Shown in pieces: positions 1-6,886 of a stretch of DNA of 64,000 nucleotides. The translations under genes were made by a program, and so were the position numbers. The notes under the pieces were generated by a model. The model was not told the origin of the DNA. It searched no databases and worked only from the letters and a program-made list of their open reading frames with translations. How positions within the stretch are numbered: position 1 is the first letter of the stretch; each line of letters begins with the position of its first letter. The stretch covers positions 87,586-151,585 of the forward strand of contig CANLOQ010000006.1 of NCBI GenBank assembly GCA_947492925.1. The letters run 5' to 3'. Source of the stretch: an uncultured Sulfitobacter sp. GTDB lineage: Bacteria > Pseudomonadota > Alphaproteobacteria > Rhodobacterales > Rhodobacteraceae.

Positions 1-539
1 GGGAGGCCGTGTCCGATTTTGAGTTCGAACGGGCCTGGTCCAAGGAGGTCGAAGCCGTACCGGAAACGTCCGTTTCTAAGCTGACTTTAATCTCAGGCCT
101 GCTCTTACCGATCTGGGACCGACTCCCTACCGACAATATGCGCATCTATCGTCTCCAGACCGAGGATGGCGAACGCGCCATCGGGCGGATGGTCACTCAG
201 GATCAACTGGCAAATGTCTATGCAGCGCTCGGGTTGGAGTGCTCGGTCGAATTGACTGCCGAGGAAGTGTTCGATGCCGTCTTGAACCGAGGTCAGAGCC
301 TGCCGCTCGCGGGCGGTCTCACCCTGCGCAGGTCTCGGGTGATGAGCGAATATCGGCTGGAACTGGTCGGATACAATGCTGCCGCTTTGGAAAGCTACAA
401 GGCGATGGGATGCTTCACGGAAATCATCTCCTGGGCGACGCGGTTGTTCGTGCCTGCTGACGACCCAAAGATATTGGAGGCCTTGATGACCCGGCACAAA
501 ATCGTCGCGGCAGGTCGCACGGAAAGGATCGCGGCATGA
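1..539 (+). CDS. 3' end of a strawberry-notch-type helicase/methylase-like plasmid protein (partial)
   Basis: The reading frame is open to the left edge, so this is the C-terminal ~179 residues of a larger protein. The fragment carries no catalytic motif I can name. Its wording (LPTDNMRIYRLQT, then ERAIGRMV) and its position directly before a Toprim/DUF7146 gene resemble the C-terminus of the large strawberry-notch-like NTPases common on rhizobial and roseobacter plasmids. The stop overlaps the next ATG (ATGA at 536-539), so the two are translationally coupled. The family call is inference from context; a bare hypothetical cannot be excluded without the upstream sequence. Confidence 0.5.
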   Translation, partial: EAVSDFEFERAWSKEVEAVPETSVSKLTLISGLLLPIWDRLPTDNMRIYRLQTEDGERAIGRMVTQDQLANVYAALGLECSVELTAEEVFDAVLNRGQSLPLAGGLTLRRSRVMSEYRLELVGYNAAALESYKAMGCFTEIISWATRLFVPADDPKILEALMTRHKIVAAGRTERIAA

Positions 540-1588
540 CCCAGAATACAAACAGGTTTGAAAGACTGGACGCGGGCGCGATCTCATCAGGTCTCGCCAG
601 CCACGCAGAAGCGTTTTGTCGGCACTGGTTTCCGGAGGGACGGCGTGTCGGCAATTACTGGCAGATGGCAGATGTCTCTGGCGCAAAGGGGCGCAGTCTC
701 GTTGTGCGCTTACAGACGCATGGCGGACGTCAGGCCGGCAAGTGGACCGACAACGCCACAGGGGAGCATGGCGATCTGCTCGATCTGTTGCAATATCACC
801 TGGAACCGGTGGCCTATCCCGACCTTTTACGGCAGGCAGCTGACTATCTCGGCGAGGCACCCGTGGTGCCTGATGACGGGGCAAGCAATAATGAACCGTC
901 CGTGGCCCCCAACCGTCAGATCGAAGCGGGCCGCAGATTGTTCTCCTATGGCAGGCCGATCAAGACCACTTTGGCTGACACCTATCTGCGCGGTCGCGGT
1001 ATCGCGCGGTTCGGACCGGCCCTGGCGTTTCATCCATCAGTCTATCTCAGGGCAGAAGATGGATCACGTCTGGAAATCCCGGCCCTTCTGGCGGCGATCA
1101 GCGACAATGCGGGCAAGATCACCGGATGTTCGCGGGTCTTTCTGGATGCAAAGACAGGCGGCCTGGCCGACATCGAGGCCCCGAAACGTGTGCTGGGTCG
1201 CCTGCATGGCAACGCGATCCGGTTCGGTAAATGGAGCAGCTGCACCGATCTGATCGCGGGCGAAGGGCTCGAGAACACCTTGTCCGTCGGCACCGCGCTG
1301 CCAAGGGCGGCTTTGGCCTCTTGCCTGACAGCGAACCATCTCGCGGCCTTCACCTATCCATCCTCGATCAAGCGCCTGTGGATCGCCCGCGACAATGACG
1401 ACGCCGGTGAGCGCGCCGCATCCCGGCTTGCAAATCGCGCGGGTGCGGACGGGATCGAACCATTCGTGCTGACCTCTGAGCGGGACGATTTCAATCTGGA
1501 CCTCACGGAAGACGGGGTGACGGCATTGCGTCGACGTCTGGCGGCACTCATCAAGCCGCTGGCCACCGAACACGATCTCTGGCCTTGA
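536..1588 (+). CDS. Toprim-domain protein (DUF7146-like), primase-like
   Basis: A 350-residue protein. The N-terminal part (about residues 25-100) reads like the zinc-finger/primase-like part of plasmid DUF7146 proteins. The C-terminal half has Toprim signatures: the conserved glutamate in GEGLENTLS near residue 241 and the acidic triplet in ARDNDDAGE near residue 285. Toprim domains coordinate metal for nucleotidyl transfer or strand cleavage, so a role in plasmid DNA priming or processing is plausible. The start overlaps the upstream stop by 4 bp. It belongs to the conserved plasmid block with the upstream gene and the DUF2493 gene downstream. The precise biochemical role is not established by sequence. 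Confidence 0.8.
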   Translation: MTQNTNRFERLDAGAISSGLASHAEAFCRHWFPEGRRVGNYWQMADVSGAKGRSLVVRLQTHGGRQAGKWTDNATGEHGDLLDLLQYHLEPVAYPDLLRQAADYLGEAPVVPDDGASNNEPSVAPNRQIEAGRRLFSYGRPIKTTLADTYLRGRGIARFGPALAFHPSVYLRAEDGSRLEIPALLAAISDNAGKITGCSRVFLDAKTGGLADIEAPKRVLGRLHGNAIRFGKWSSCTDLIAGEGLENTLSVGTALPRAALASCLTANHLAAFTYPSSIKRLWIARDNDDAGERAASRLANRAGADGIEPFVLTSERDDFNLDLTEDGVTALRRRLAALIKPLATEHDLWP

Positions 1589-1907
1589 GATAAGGTGTGC
1601 CGGAAGGAAGACGGGATCAGGCGCTGACCTTTTGGCGGGGCGTTGACGCCCTGTCCCGTTTGGATTCCTCGGTCGATGGACCGACAGGTCGGGCGCAGAG
1701 GCGCCCTCACCCCACCCGCAACGGCCATGTCCCGGAAATTTCCCCTGTGCGCTCCGCGCCCATTCCTCGCGGGACAAATTTCCGCGCCCTGCCCGTCCTT
1801 CACTGCGCTACGGCCCTTCGGGTGCGCCCGGGCTGCTGACGGTCCTTTCATCGCCCCATCCAAATCGGATCAGGACGAAACCCAAAGCCTCCAAAAAGGA
1901 CCAGACC
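1589..1907 (+). promoter_or_regulatory. Structured GC-rich leader before the DUF2493 gene
   Basis: No credible gene lies in these 319 bases. They are rich in inverted repeats: GGGCGC-AGAG-GCGCCC at 1690-1705 and a 9-bp perfect pair CGGAAATTT (1733-1741) / AAATTTCCG (1776-1784) with further GC-rich arms between. The stretch ends just before the ATG at 1908. It could be a folded 5' leader or a promoter active on single-stranded DNA; the function is inferred. Confidence 0.35.
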
Positions 1908-2822
1908 ATGACCCTTCAAACTTCTACCTTCACACCCACTTCAAGCCCCACAGCAGATGTTCTCGACACCCTAGCCCTCTATGGCGCGACACCACCCGAG
2001 GACGAAACCGATCACCGCCCGCTTCCGCAAGAGGACCAGCTTGATACCGCCATCAGCTCGATGGTCGAAGCGAGCCGGATGCTTCTCGCCGACACACAGC
2101 TCGAAGAGGATCTGCAAGAGATGCTCTGGTCCCTCACCAACATCTTTCATCGCCGTCTCAACCGATTGGAGCGCCAGCTCGACGAGAATGAATGCGAACA
2201 ACGCGATCTGGCGCGATGTCAGGACGGATCAGAGGTCAAAAGCCTCGAATTGGAACGCAAGATCGACCGCGGACAAAAGCTGGTCGAGCACCGCGACGCC
2301 TATGAGGCGATGCGGGATGCGTCAGCCGCTCATTTCCACACAGAGACCGGATCGATCTGGATGCCAAGATCAGGATCACGGGTCTCACACAAGAACCTCA
2401 CAGCCTCGGTGGTCGACAGCCGCAACTTCCTCTCCGCAGAAAAACGCAAGAAGAACGAAATCCACTGTCCCGACGGCACCCGCATCGCCTTCACCGGAGG
2501 TGCTTTTGAGGATTACGATACGATCTGGACTATCCTCGACCAATCGAAAGAGAAATATCCGGATATGATCCTGCTGCATGGCGGCACGCCGAACGGAGCG
2601 GAATATATCGCAAGCCTCTGGGCAGAAAACAGGGGCGTCACCCAAGTGGTCTTCCGGCCCGATTGGAAGTCACACAACAAAGCGGCCCCCTTCAAGCGCA
2701 ACGATCAGCTCCTCAAGACCATGCCGAAGGGCATCATCGCCTGCCCCGGCTCCGGCATCCATGAGAACCTCGTCGACAAAGCCCGCAAGCTGGGCATCCC
2801 GGTCAAAAGGATTGGGAGCTAA
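1908..2822 (+). CDS. DUF2493 family protein (YspA/DprA-like Rossmann fold)
   Basis: A 304-residue protein with an acidic N-terminus, a charged helical middle (about residues 50-140, probably coiled coil) and a C-terminal Rossmann-like domain. That domain runs from RIAFTGGAFEDYDTIW (about 195) through LHGGTPNGAEYIASLWA to ACPGSGIHENLVDKA and PVKRI. This is the pattern of DUF2493 (SMF/DprA-related) proteins that recur on alphaproteobacterial plasmids. Relatives share folds with nucleotide- or DNA-binding proteins; the substrate here is unknown. It follows a 319-base structured leader, unlike the tightly packed genes before it. Its stop overlaps by 4 bp the convergent small gene ending at 2819. 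Confidence 0.8.
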   Translation: MTLQTSTFTPTSSPTADVLDTLALYGATPPEDETDHRPLPQEDQLDTAISSMVEASRMLLADTQLEEDLQEMLWSLTNIFHRRLNRLERQLDENECEQRDLARCQDGSEVKSLELERKIDRGQKLVEHRDAYEAMRDASAAHFHTETGSIWMPRSGSRVSHKNLTASVVDSRNFLSAEKRKKNEIHCPDGTRIAFTGGAFEDYDTIWTILDQSKEKYPDMILLHGGTPNGAEYIASLWAENRGVTQVVFRPDWKSHNKAAPFKRNDQLLKTMPKGIIACPGSGIHENLVDKARKLGIPVKRIGS

Positions 2823-3019
2823 GGCTCCCTCTTCGCTCCCCTCATTTCTGGCGCGTGATCCGACAGGAGGCGCGCCAGAAGATCGATTTCATTCATGACA
2901 TCGACGACATCTCGTTCAATCGCCGACTTGAGATAGCTGCGCAAGGCAAAGCTGGTCTCCGGCAGGTTGTCGAGATCGGCCAGTTTCTGCCTGAAGCGAT
3001 CAATTTGCTCTGTGGTCAT
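2819..3019 (-). CDS. Small hypothetical protein, 66 aa
   Basis: The frame encodes a 66-residue, charged, helical protein with no membrane segment. It converges with the DUF2493 gene (4-bp tail overlap) and diverges from dotD. Codon use is consistent with a real gene (many Glu/Arg/Asp, no rare stretches), but there is no clear Shine-Dalgarno before the ATG at 3019. The start lies about 50 bp from the transfer operator repeats at 3066-3101, so it may be controlled from the same divergent region. I do not recognise a family. Confidence 0.45.
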   Translation of the reverse strand: MTTEQIDRFRQKLADLDNLPETSFALRSYLKSAIERDVVDVMNEIDLLARLLSDHAPEMRGAKREP

Positions 3020-3065
3020 GTGTTTGCTGTGAGAATGGTCATTAGGGTATGGCGTCTTTCTATAT

Positions 3066-3101
3066 GTAACGATATAAGTATCGTAAATAGTAACGATATA
3101 A
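3066..3101. promoter_or_regulatory. Transfer-operon operator, two direct copies plus one inverted half
   Basis: GTAACGATATAA occurs at 3066-3077 and again at 3090-3101 (24-bp period), with an inverted TATCGT at 3079-3084 between them. It lies about 60 bp before the dotD start. Near-identical sequence lies between the two big divergent tra operons (18241-18258), before the gene at 6507, and three to four times in the oriT region. This is probably the binding site of a transfer regulator; the regulator is not identified in this window. Confidence 0.6.
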
Positions 3102-3157
3102 ACACCAAAGCCATATCTGACAATGAGTGATTGAACAGCGGCGCAGTGGAGGCGTGC

Positions 3158-3673
3158 ATGAAGGTAGCCAGAAATATTACAGTGACAATCTTACTTTTCG
3201 GCGTTGCCGCCTGCGCCACGGCCAGACCACCCCAGACAACCAGCCTCTCCGCTCTGGTCGATGCGGAAACCTCGGTCGTGGATCGCGAGATCGCGGATGC
3301 CGGGCTCTATAACGGTGTGCTTGAGCCCTATGCGACCGGCAACACGACACTCAGGAACCCGGACTACGTCACGGACGAGCAACTCATGACGGTCGTGCAT
3401 TCCCAGTTCACCGGCCCCATTGAAGATTTCGTTTCGAAGATCGCACTTGAGACCGGCTACCGCGTCATTGCGCAGGGCGAGAAATCTGGTGCGCCGATCC
3501 TGATCACGTTGGTGCAGCGCGACCTGCCCGCCATGGGCGCGCTGCGAGAGGCATTCTTCCAGGGCAAAGACCGCGCCGGTCTGGTCGTCGATCAGCGCAC
3601 CAAGACCATGACCATCGTTTACAGCAGGCCCGAGCGCAGTCCCGTGCCCCATATCGAGGATACGGAAGTATGA
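3158..3673 (+). CDS. dotD: DotD/TraH-like outer-membrane lipoprotein of the type IVB secretion system
   Basis: A 171-residue protein from the ATG at 3158, chosen because GGAGG (3148-3152) sits 5 bp upstream and because this start gives a clean lipoprotein signal peptide with the acylated cysteine at residue 19 (after GVAA). The mature part carries a secretin-N-like region (about residues 75-150: SQFTGPIEDFVSKIA, YRVIAQGEKSG, ITLVQRDLPA), as in DotD. In the Legionella/R64 systems DotD and DotC help DotH insert in the outer membrane. It is first in dotD-dotC-dotB, with a 4-bp overlap into dotC. The operon is preceded by the repeated TAACGATATAA operator. Confidence 0.8.
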   Translation: MKVARNITVTILLFGVAACATARPPQTTSLSALVDAETSVVDREIADAGLYNGVLEPYATGNTTLRNPDYVTDEQLMTVVHSQFTGPIEDFVSKIALETGYRVIAQGEKSGAPILITLVQRDLPAMGALREAFFQGKDRAGLVVDQRTKTMTIVYSRPERSPVPHIEDTEV

Positions 3674-4566
3674 TGCGCGTTTCCCATAAAGCCCTTTTGC
3701 CAGTTCTCGCCACCCTTGTGTTGGCAGGCTGTCAAACCTTGAAGCCGGAAGAGTCAGAGTTCGTCGAACCCGATCCGATCTTGGTCGGCGGCCCGGACCA
3801 ATATCGCTCCAACAGACCCCCGGCTGACTTTGCGGAGTTCAGTGCCCGCACGCGACGCGGCAATTATGAGACGTCTGTGGATGAGGAGCGCTACGGTCTG
3901 CTCCGAGAGGCCGCCGTCTCCTATTCGGCGCAGGCCGGGTATCAGCATCGTGTCTGGGAAGTGATGCGACAGCTGGAACAGGACAGTGGCAAGCTGTCGC
4001 GCACCTTTGATTTCAACCGAGTTGCCTACAGCGCGCCACGAGAGACGGGATATATCCTCCCACCCGTTGTGAGCCGCGCCACGGCTGCCATCAATGTGGA
4101 TGAGAGCGGACAGTCCGCGGTGGCAGCCGATGAATTCTACCGCCTCGAGATTCCGGGCCGGATCGTGACGATTGTACCGACCTGGCGCGATTATCTCGTC
4201 ATCCCTCTGGAAGAAGCCAGCGAACCCGACGATAACTTCCTGCCGCAAAACAAGGAGGAGAAGCAGGTGTTCAACCGCTTCGCGGCCGAAGGCTGGCAGG
4301 CCGGCGTCGAACAGGCTGACGAGGCGCTTTCGCTCAACTTCTCCCGGCTGAAGCGCGATTATCTCGGCATGGTCGAATATCGCCGCATGGTGCAGGCAGG
4401 GTTGGTCAGAGAGTTGGTCATTCAATCGAGCGAACGTCGGTCCGCCGGTGAGGGAGAGGAACTCTTCATCGGAGAGCGGCGTGTTCGGATCGTCAGCTCC
4501 GCGCAGTTCGTGCGGGATCCGAGCCAGTGGAAGCCTTTACAGAGGCGATATGCGGTGACCAAATGA
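3670..4566 (+). CDS. dotC: DotC/TraI-like outer-membrane lipoprotein of the type IVB secretion system
   Basis: A 298-residue protein with a lipoprotein signal peptide (LVLAGC, cysteine at residue 21). The body matches the DotC pattern: a helical N-terminal half followed by EIPGRIVTIVPTWRDYL and a long tract with NKEEKQVFNRFAAEGWQAG near residues 195-215. DotC works with DotD and DotH in the outer-membrane core complex. The start overlaps the dotD stop (ATGATG; 3670 or 3673 are equally possible) and the stop overlaps the dotB ATG, so the three are translationally coupled. Confidence 0.85.
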   Translation: MMRVSHKALLPVLATLVLAGCQTLKPEESEFVEPDPILVGGPDQYRSNRPPADFAEFSARTRRGNYETSVDEERYGLLREAAVSYSAQAGYQHRVWEVMRQLEQDSGKLSRTFDFNRVAYSAPRETGYILPPVVSRATAAINVDESGQSAVAADEFYRLEIPGRIVTIVPTWRDYLVIPLEEASEPDDNFLPQNKEEKQVFNRFAAEGWQAGVEQADEALSLNFSRLKRDYLGMVEYRRMVQAGLVRELVIQSSERRSAGEGEELFIGERRVRIVSSAQFVRDPSQWKPLQRRYAVTK

Positions 4567-5798
4567 TTGATCTGGACAGGATCGATCTTGACCCACCCGA
4601 TTCAAACGCCGCCGAGGTGACCATCCTCAAGGATGAGCCCAATCGCTTCGACAGTGATCTGTCGGCTTTTGATCACTTTCTGGTCGGGGCGGCCATGAAG
4701 GGCGCATCCGATATCAATATTAGTGCTGATTTGCGCGTCCGCGTGCAACTGCATGGGGATCAGAAACTGGCCACCAAACGCCGGCTGCTCATCACCGAAG
4801 TTCAGGCCATGCTGGCGCATCTTTGGTCAGCTAACGATGCGATGAGCCTGGTCAGCGCGGGGCGGCCCTTAGACTTTTCTTATGAGAAGAAGATCGACCG
4901 TAAGCGCAGCCAACGATTCCGGGTGAATGCGACGGGCGAACAACGGTTTGGCACCAACGGTGTGCAGATCACCCTGCGTGCCCTGCCCGATACGACGCCG
5001 ACTCTGGACGATGTCGGATTGGAGGAGGAACTGCGCGACCGGTTGGAGCCTGCGAGCGGGATCATCGTGGTGGCCGGCGCGACGGGCCACGGGAAATCCA
5101 CAACCATGGCCGCCATGACCCGCTGTCATCTGGAAAACCAAGCTCGGTCCCGCAAGATCGTCGATCTGCAAGCACCGATCGAATACACGTTCCGCGACAT
5201 CAATACGGACGCTGCCGATCTCGCCTCATTCATCAGCCAGTCCGAGATCGGCGTTGGGCGAAACATACCAACCTTTGTCGAGGGTGTCCGGGCGGCGATG
5301 CGCCGGGCACCGGCCGTGATCAATGTTGGCGAGAGCCGTGATCGGGAGAGCATGGAGGCTTGTATCGAAGCCTGTCTCACCGGACATTTGGTCAACACCA
5401 CTACCCACGCGGGATCCATCGCCGAGGCGTTGCGGCGTATGGCGTTCCTTTTCCCACCCGAAGAGCAGGAGGCGCGCTCCTTTGATCTGATGACGTCGCT
5501 CAATCTCATTATTTGGCAACGGTTGGTCAAAACGGCGGACGGCAAAGGCCGCGTCGCATTGCGGGAGTATCTTGTGTTCGATCAAAACGTGCGAGATCGC
5601 TTCCTGAACGTGCCAGTCCGGGAGTGGGTCAACGTCGTCAAGCAAGTCTTCAACGATAGCCTAAAGGATCCCAGCATCGTCGCGCGCACGATGTCCCAGT
5701 CAGCGGAGCGCCTTGTCTGCGAGAAGCGCGTGAAATCAGAGGATGTTGTTGGCTTCATGAATACCGGGATCGGGTTTTTGGGCGAGATCAAACTTTGA
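4563..5798 (+). CDS. dotB: DotB/TraJ-like secretion ATPase
   Basis: A 411-residue cytoplasmic ATPase. The start at 4563 (MIDLDRIDLD) overlaps the dotC stop as ATGA and is preferred to the longer frame from 4527. It has a PilT/VirB11-like layout: an N-terminal domain, Walker A GATGHGKST near residues 173-181 (a His where Ser is usual), a His/Asp region, and the Walker B-like VINVGESRDRESME near residues 256-269, the typical DotB/TraJ form. DotB powers assembly or substrate transfer in type IVB systems. It is the last gene of the dotDCB operon. Confidence 0.9.
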   Translation: MIDLDRIDLDPPDSNAAEVTILKDEPNRFDSDLSAFDHFLVGAAMKGASDINISADLRVRVQLHGDQKLATKRRLLITEVQAMLAHLWSANDAMSLVSAGRPLDFSYEKKIDRKRSQRFRVNATGEQRFGTNGVQITLRALPDTTPTLDDVGLEEELRDRLEPASGIIVVAGATGHGKSTTMAAMTRCHLENQARSRKIVDLQAPIEYTFRDINTDAADLASFISQSEIGVGRNIPTFVEGVRAAMRRAPAVINVGESRDRESMEACIEACLTGHLVNTTTHAGSIAEALRRMAFLFPPEEQEARSFDLMTSLNLIIWQRLVKTADGKGRVALREYLVFDQNVRDRFLNVPVREWVNVVKQVFNDSLKDPSIVARTMSQSAERLVCEKRVKSEDVVGFMNTGIGFLGEIKL

Positions 5799-5847
5799 AT
5801 GTGGGCAGCGAAAATCCCTCGAGAGCTGGTCCAAAGTAGATAGCGGC

Positions 5848-5871
5848 CATTCGTCCGAAGGGCGGCGAATG
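5848..5871 (+). terminator. Possible terminator hairpin after dotB
   Basis: The inverted repeat CATTCG (5848-5853) / CGAATG (5866-5871), with additional CC/GG pairing inside, lies 50 bp after the dotB stop. No clear U-tract follows, so this is a weak call. Confidence 0.25.
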
Positions 5872-5936
5872 ACTCCAAAGAGCCCTTAGTGTCGACTCTG
5901 TTCTCGCCGAAAGCACTTAGCTGAATAGCGGAGGCT

Positions 5937-6122
5937 CTATCGCTGTAATTCGTCGATCTCTGTGCTGTAATACTCCGAACTTCTTGAAGTCGTTCGATTG
6001 CTATGGCGCGTCGTGGGACGACCCTTTGCGCGATATTTTACGACGGTCAAGTACAGTATGAACGCAATAAATGGCAGTATTTTCAGAATGTGGTTTTCAT
6101 GCAGAAATCGAAGAAATTCCAT
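5937..6122 (-). CDS. Small single-pass membrane protein, 61 aa
   Basis: The ATG at 6122 is preceded by a strong Shine-Dalgarno (GGAGG, then 5 bases, then ATG on the minus strand), which is the main support. The protein has one hydrophobic segment (ILPFIAFILYLTVV, residues 14-27) followed by a basic, Ser/Thr-rich tail. It converges toward dotB and sits between two transfer operons. No family recognised; a stability or modulation role is only a guess. Confidence 0.5.
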   Translation of the reverse strand: MEFLRFLHENHILKILPFIAFILYLTVVKYRAKGRPTTRHSNRTTSRSSEYYSTEIDELQR

Positions 6123-6506
6123 CGTAACCTCCATATTATCCGTTTTCGATCTTCGCCGTTTTAGGCCGAAACCCTCAAACGAATTGTGTACTTAAACTTG
6201 GACGCAAATAAGGCAGTTTGTCCGCATCTGATGAGTGCGAACAGAATGCAGCGAAGGGGCGTTATTGCGAAACCTGCCGTTCACTGACCGCAGAACGAGG
6301 TTTACCGGATGCGTAACTTGCTGGAATGGATCAACTTGACGAGCCCGCCACCAATTCAACGACCCGGAAAGATTATTCATGTCCAGAAATGGCGCAACGT
6401 GAAACTAGGGGAGTAAATTCTTGATGCGATTTCATATCGTTACATGTCACGGAGTGAGTATCGATAACAATCTGGCCTGAAGGGCTGCTCTGTGGTACGA
6501 TAATGT
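6123..6506. other. Intergenic stretch with one operator-like site
   Basis: No convincing gene. A 62-residue minus-strand frame at 6192-6380 has no ribosome site and unnatural composition. ATATCGTTAC at 6434-6443 is the reverse complement of the GTAACGATAT transfer operator, about 65 bp before the gene at 6507. Confidence 0.4.
6434..6443. promoter_or_regulatory. Transfer operator copy before the orphan membrane gene
   Basis: ATATCGTTAC is the exact reverse complement of the GTAACGATAT core found twice before dotD. A second TATCG lies at 6460-6464. This ties the gene at 6507 to the transfer regulon. Confidence 0.45.
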
Positions 6507-6884
6507 ATGTTCAAATGGTTCAAAAATACGCGGCAGACGCATAGCAAGACCGGATATTGGGTGCATCTTGGTGGCCAGTGGCTTGCTGTCGGCCTGATGA
6601 TCTATTTTTGGCGCGCTATGTTACACCTGCTGGGCTACCTGGAAGCTTTCGCTGCAGGCTGGCAGAGAAGCCAATCCGAGCATTTTGGTTTCCTTGACGG
6701 TATTGTTGCGATGGGTGCGCATCTCGCCTCTGAGCCAATCTATTGTCTCCAACTGCTATGCATCTATGCCGTTCTCCATCTGACCGTAAATCGGGAAGGT
6801 TATGGGGATCCGATGTATGTGCCCTACAAGCCCAACCACGGCGGCATCGCAATTTTTGCGGCGATGACCCTCTTCCGCCGATAG
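6507..6884 (+). CDS. Orphan small membrane protein next to dotA, 125 aa
   Basis: The protein has two hydrophobic segments (about residues 23-45, WLAVGLMIYFWRAMLHLLGY, and 75-92, PIYCLQLLCIYAVLHL) and a basic C-terminus. No family recognised. It ends 2 bp before the stop of the convergent dotA gene and has a copy of the transfer operator upstream. In R64 the DotA homologue TraY is the recognition partner for the exclusion protein ExcA encoded next to it, so a surface- or entry-exclusion role is a reasonable hypothesis. There is no visible sequence match to ExcA. Confidence 0.6.
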   Translation: MFKWFKNTRQTHSKTGYWVHLGGQWLAVGLMIYFWRAMLHLLGYLEAFAAGWQRSQSEHFGFLDGIVAMGAHLASEPIYCLQLLCIYAVLHLTVNREGYGDPMYVPYKPNHGGIAIFAAMTLFRR

Positions 6885-6886
6885 CA

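Noticed and set aside
105-884. 259-codon minus-strand frame opposite the Toprim gene
   Set aside because: Arg/Pro-rich antisense shadow of coupled genes on the plus strand in GC-rich DNA.
3016-3219. 67-codon minus-strand frame over the dotD start
   Set aside because: It covers the dotD signal sequence and the operator repeats; the dotD start is better supported by GGAGG.
6192-6380. 62-codon minus-strand frame between the two small membrane genes
   Set aside because: No Shine-Dalgarno and no protein-like pattern.
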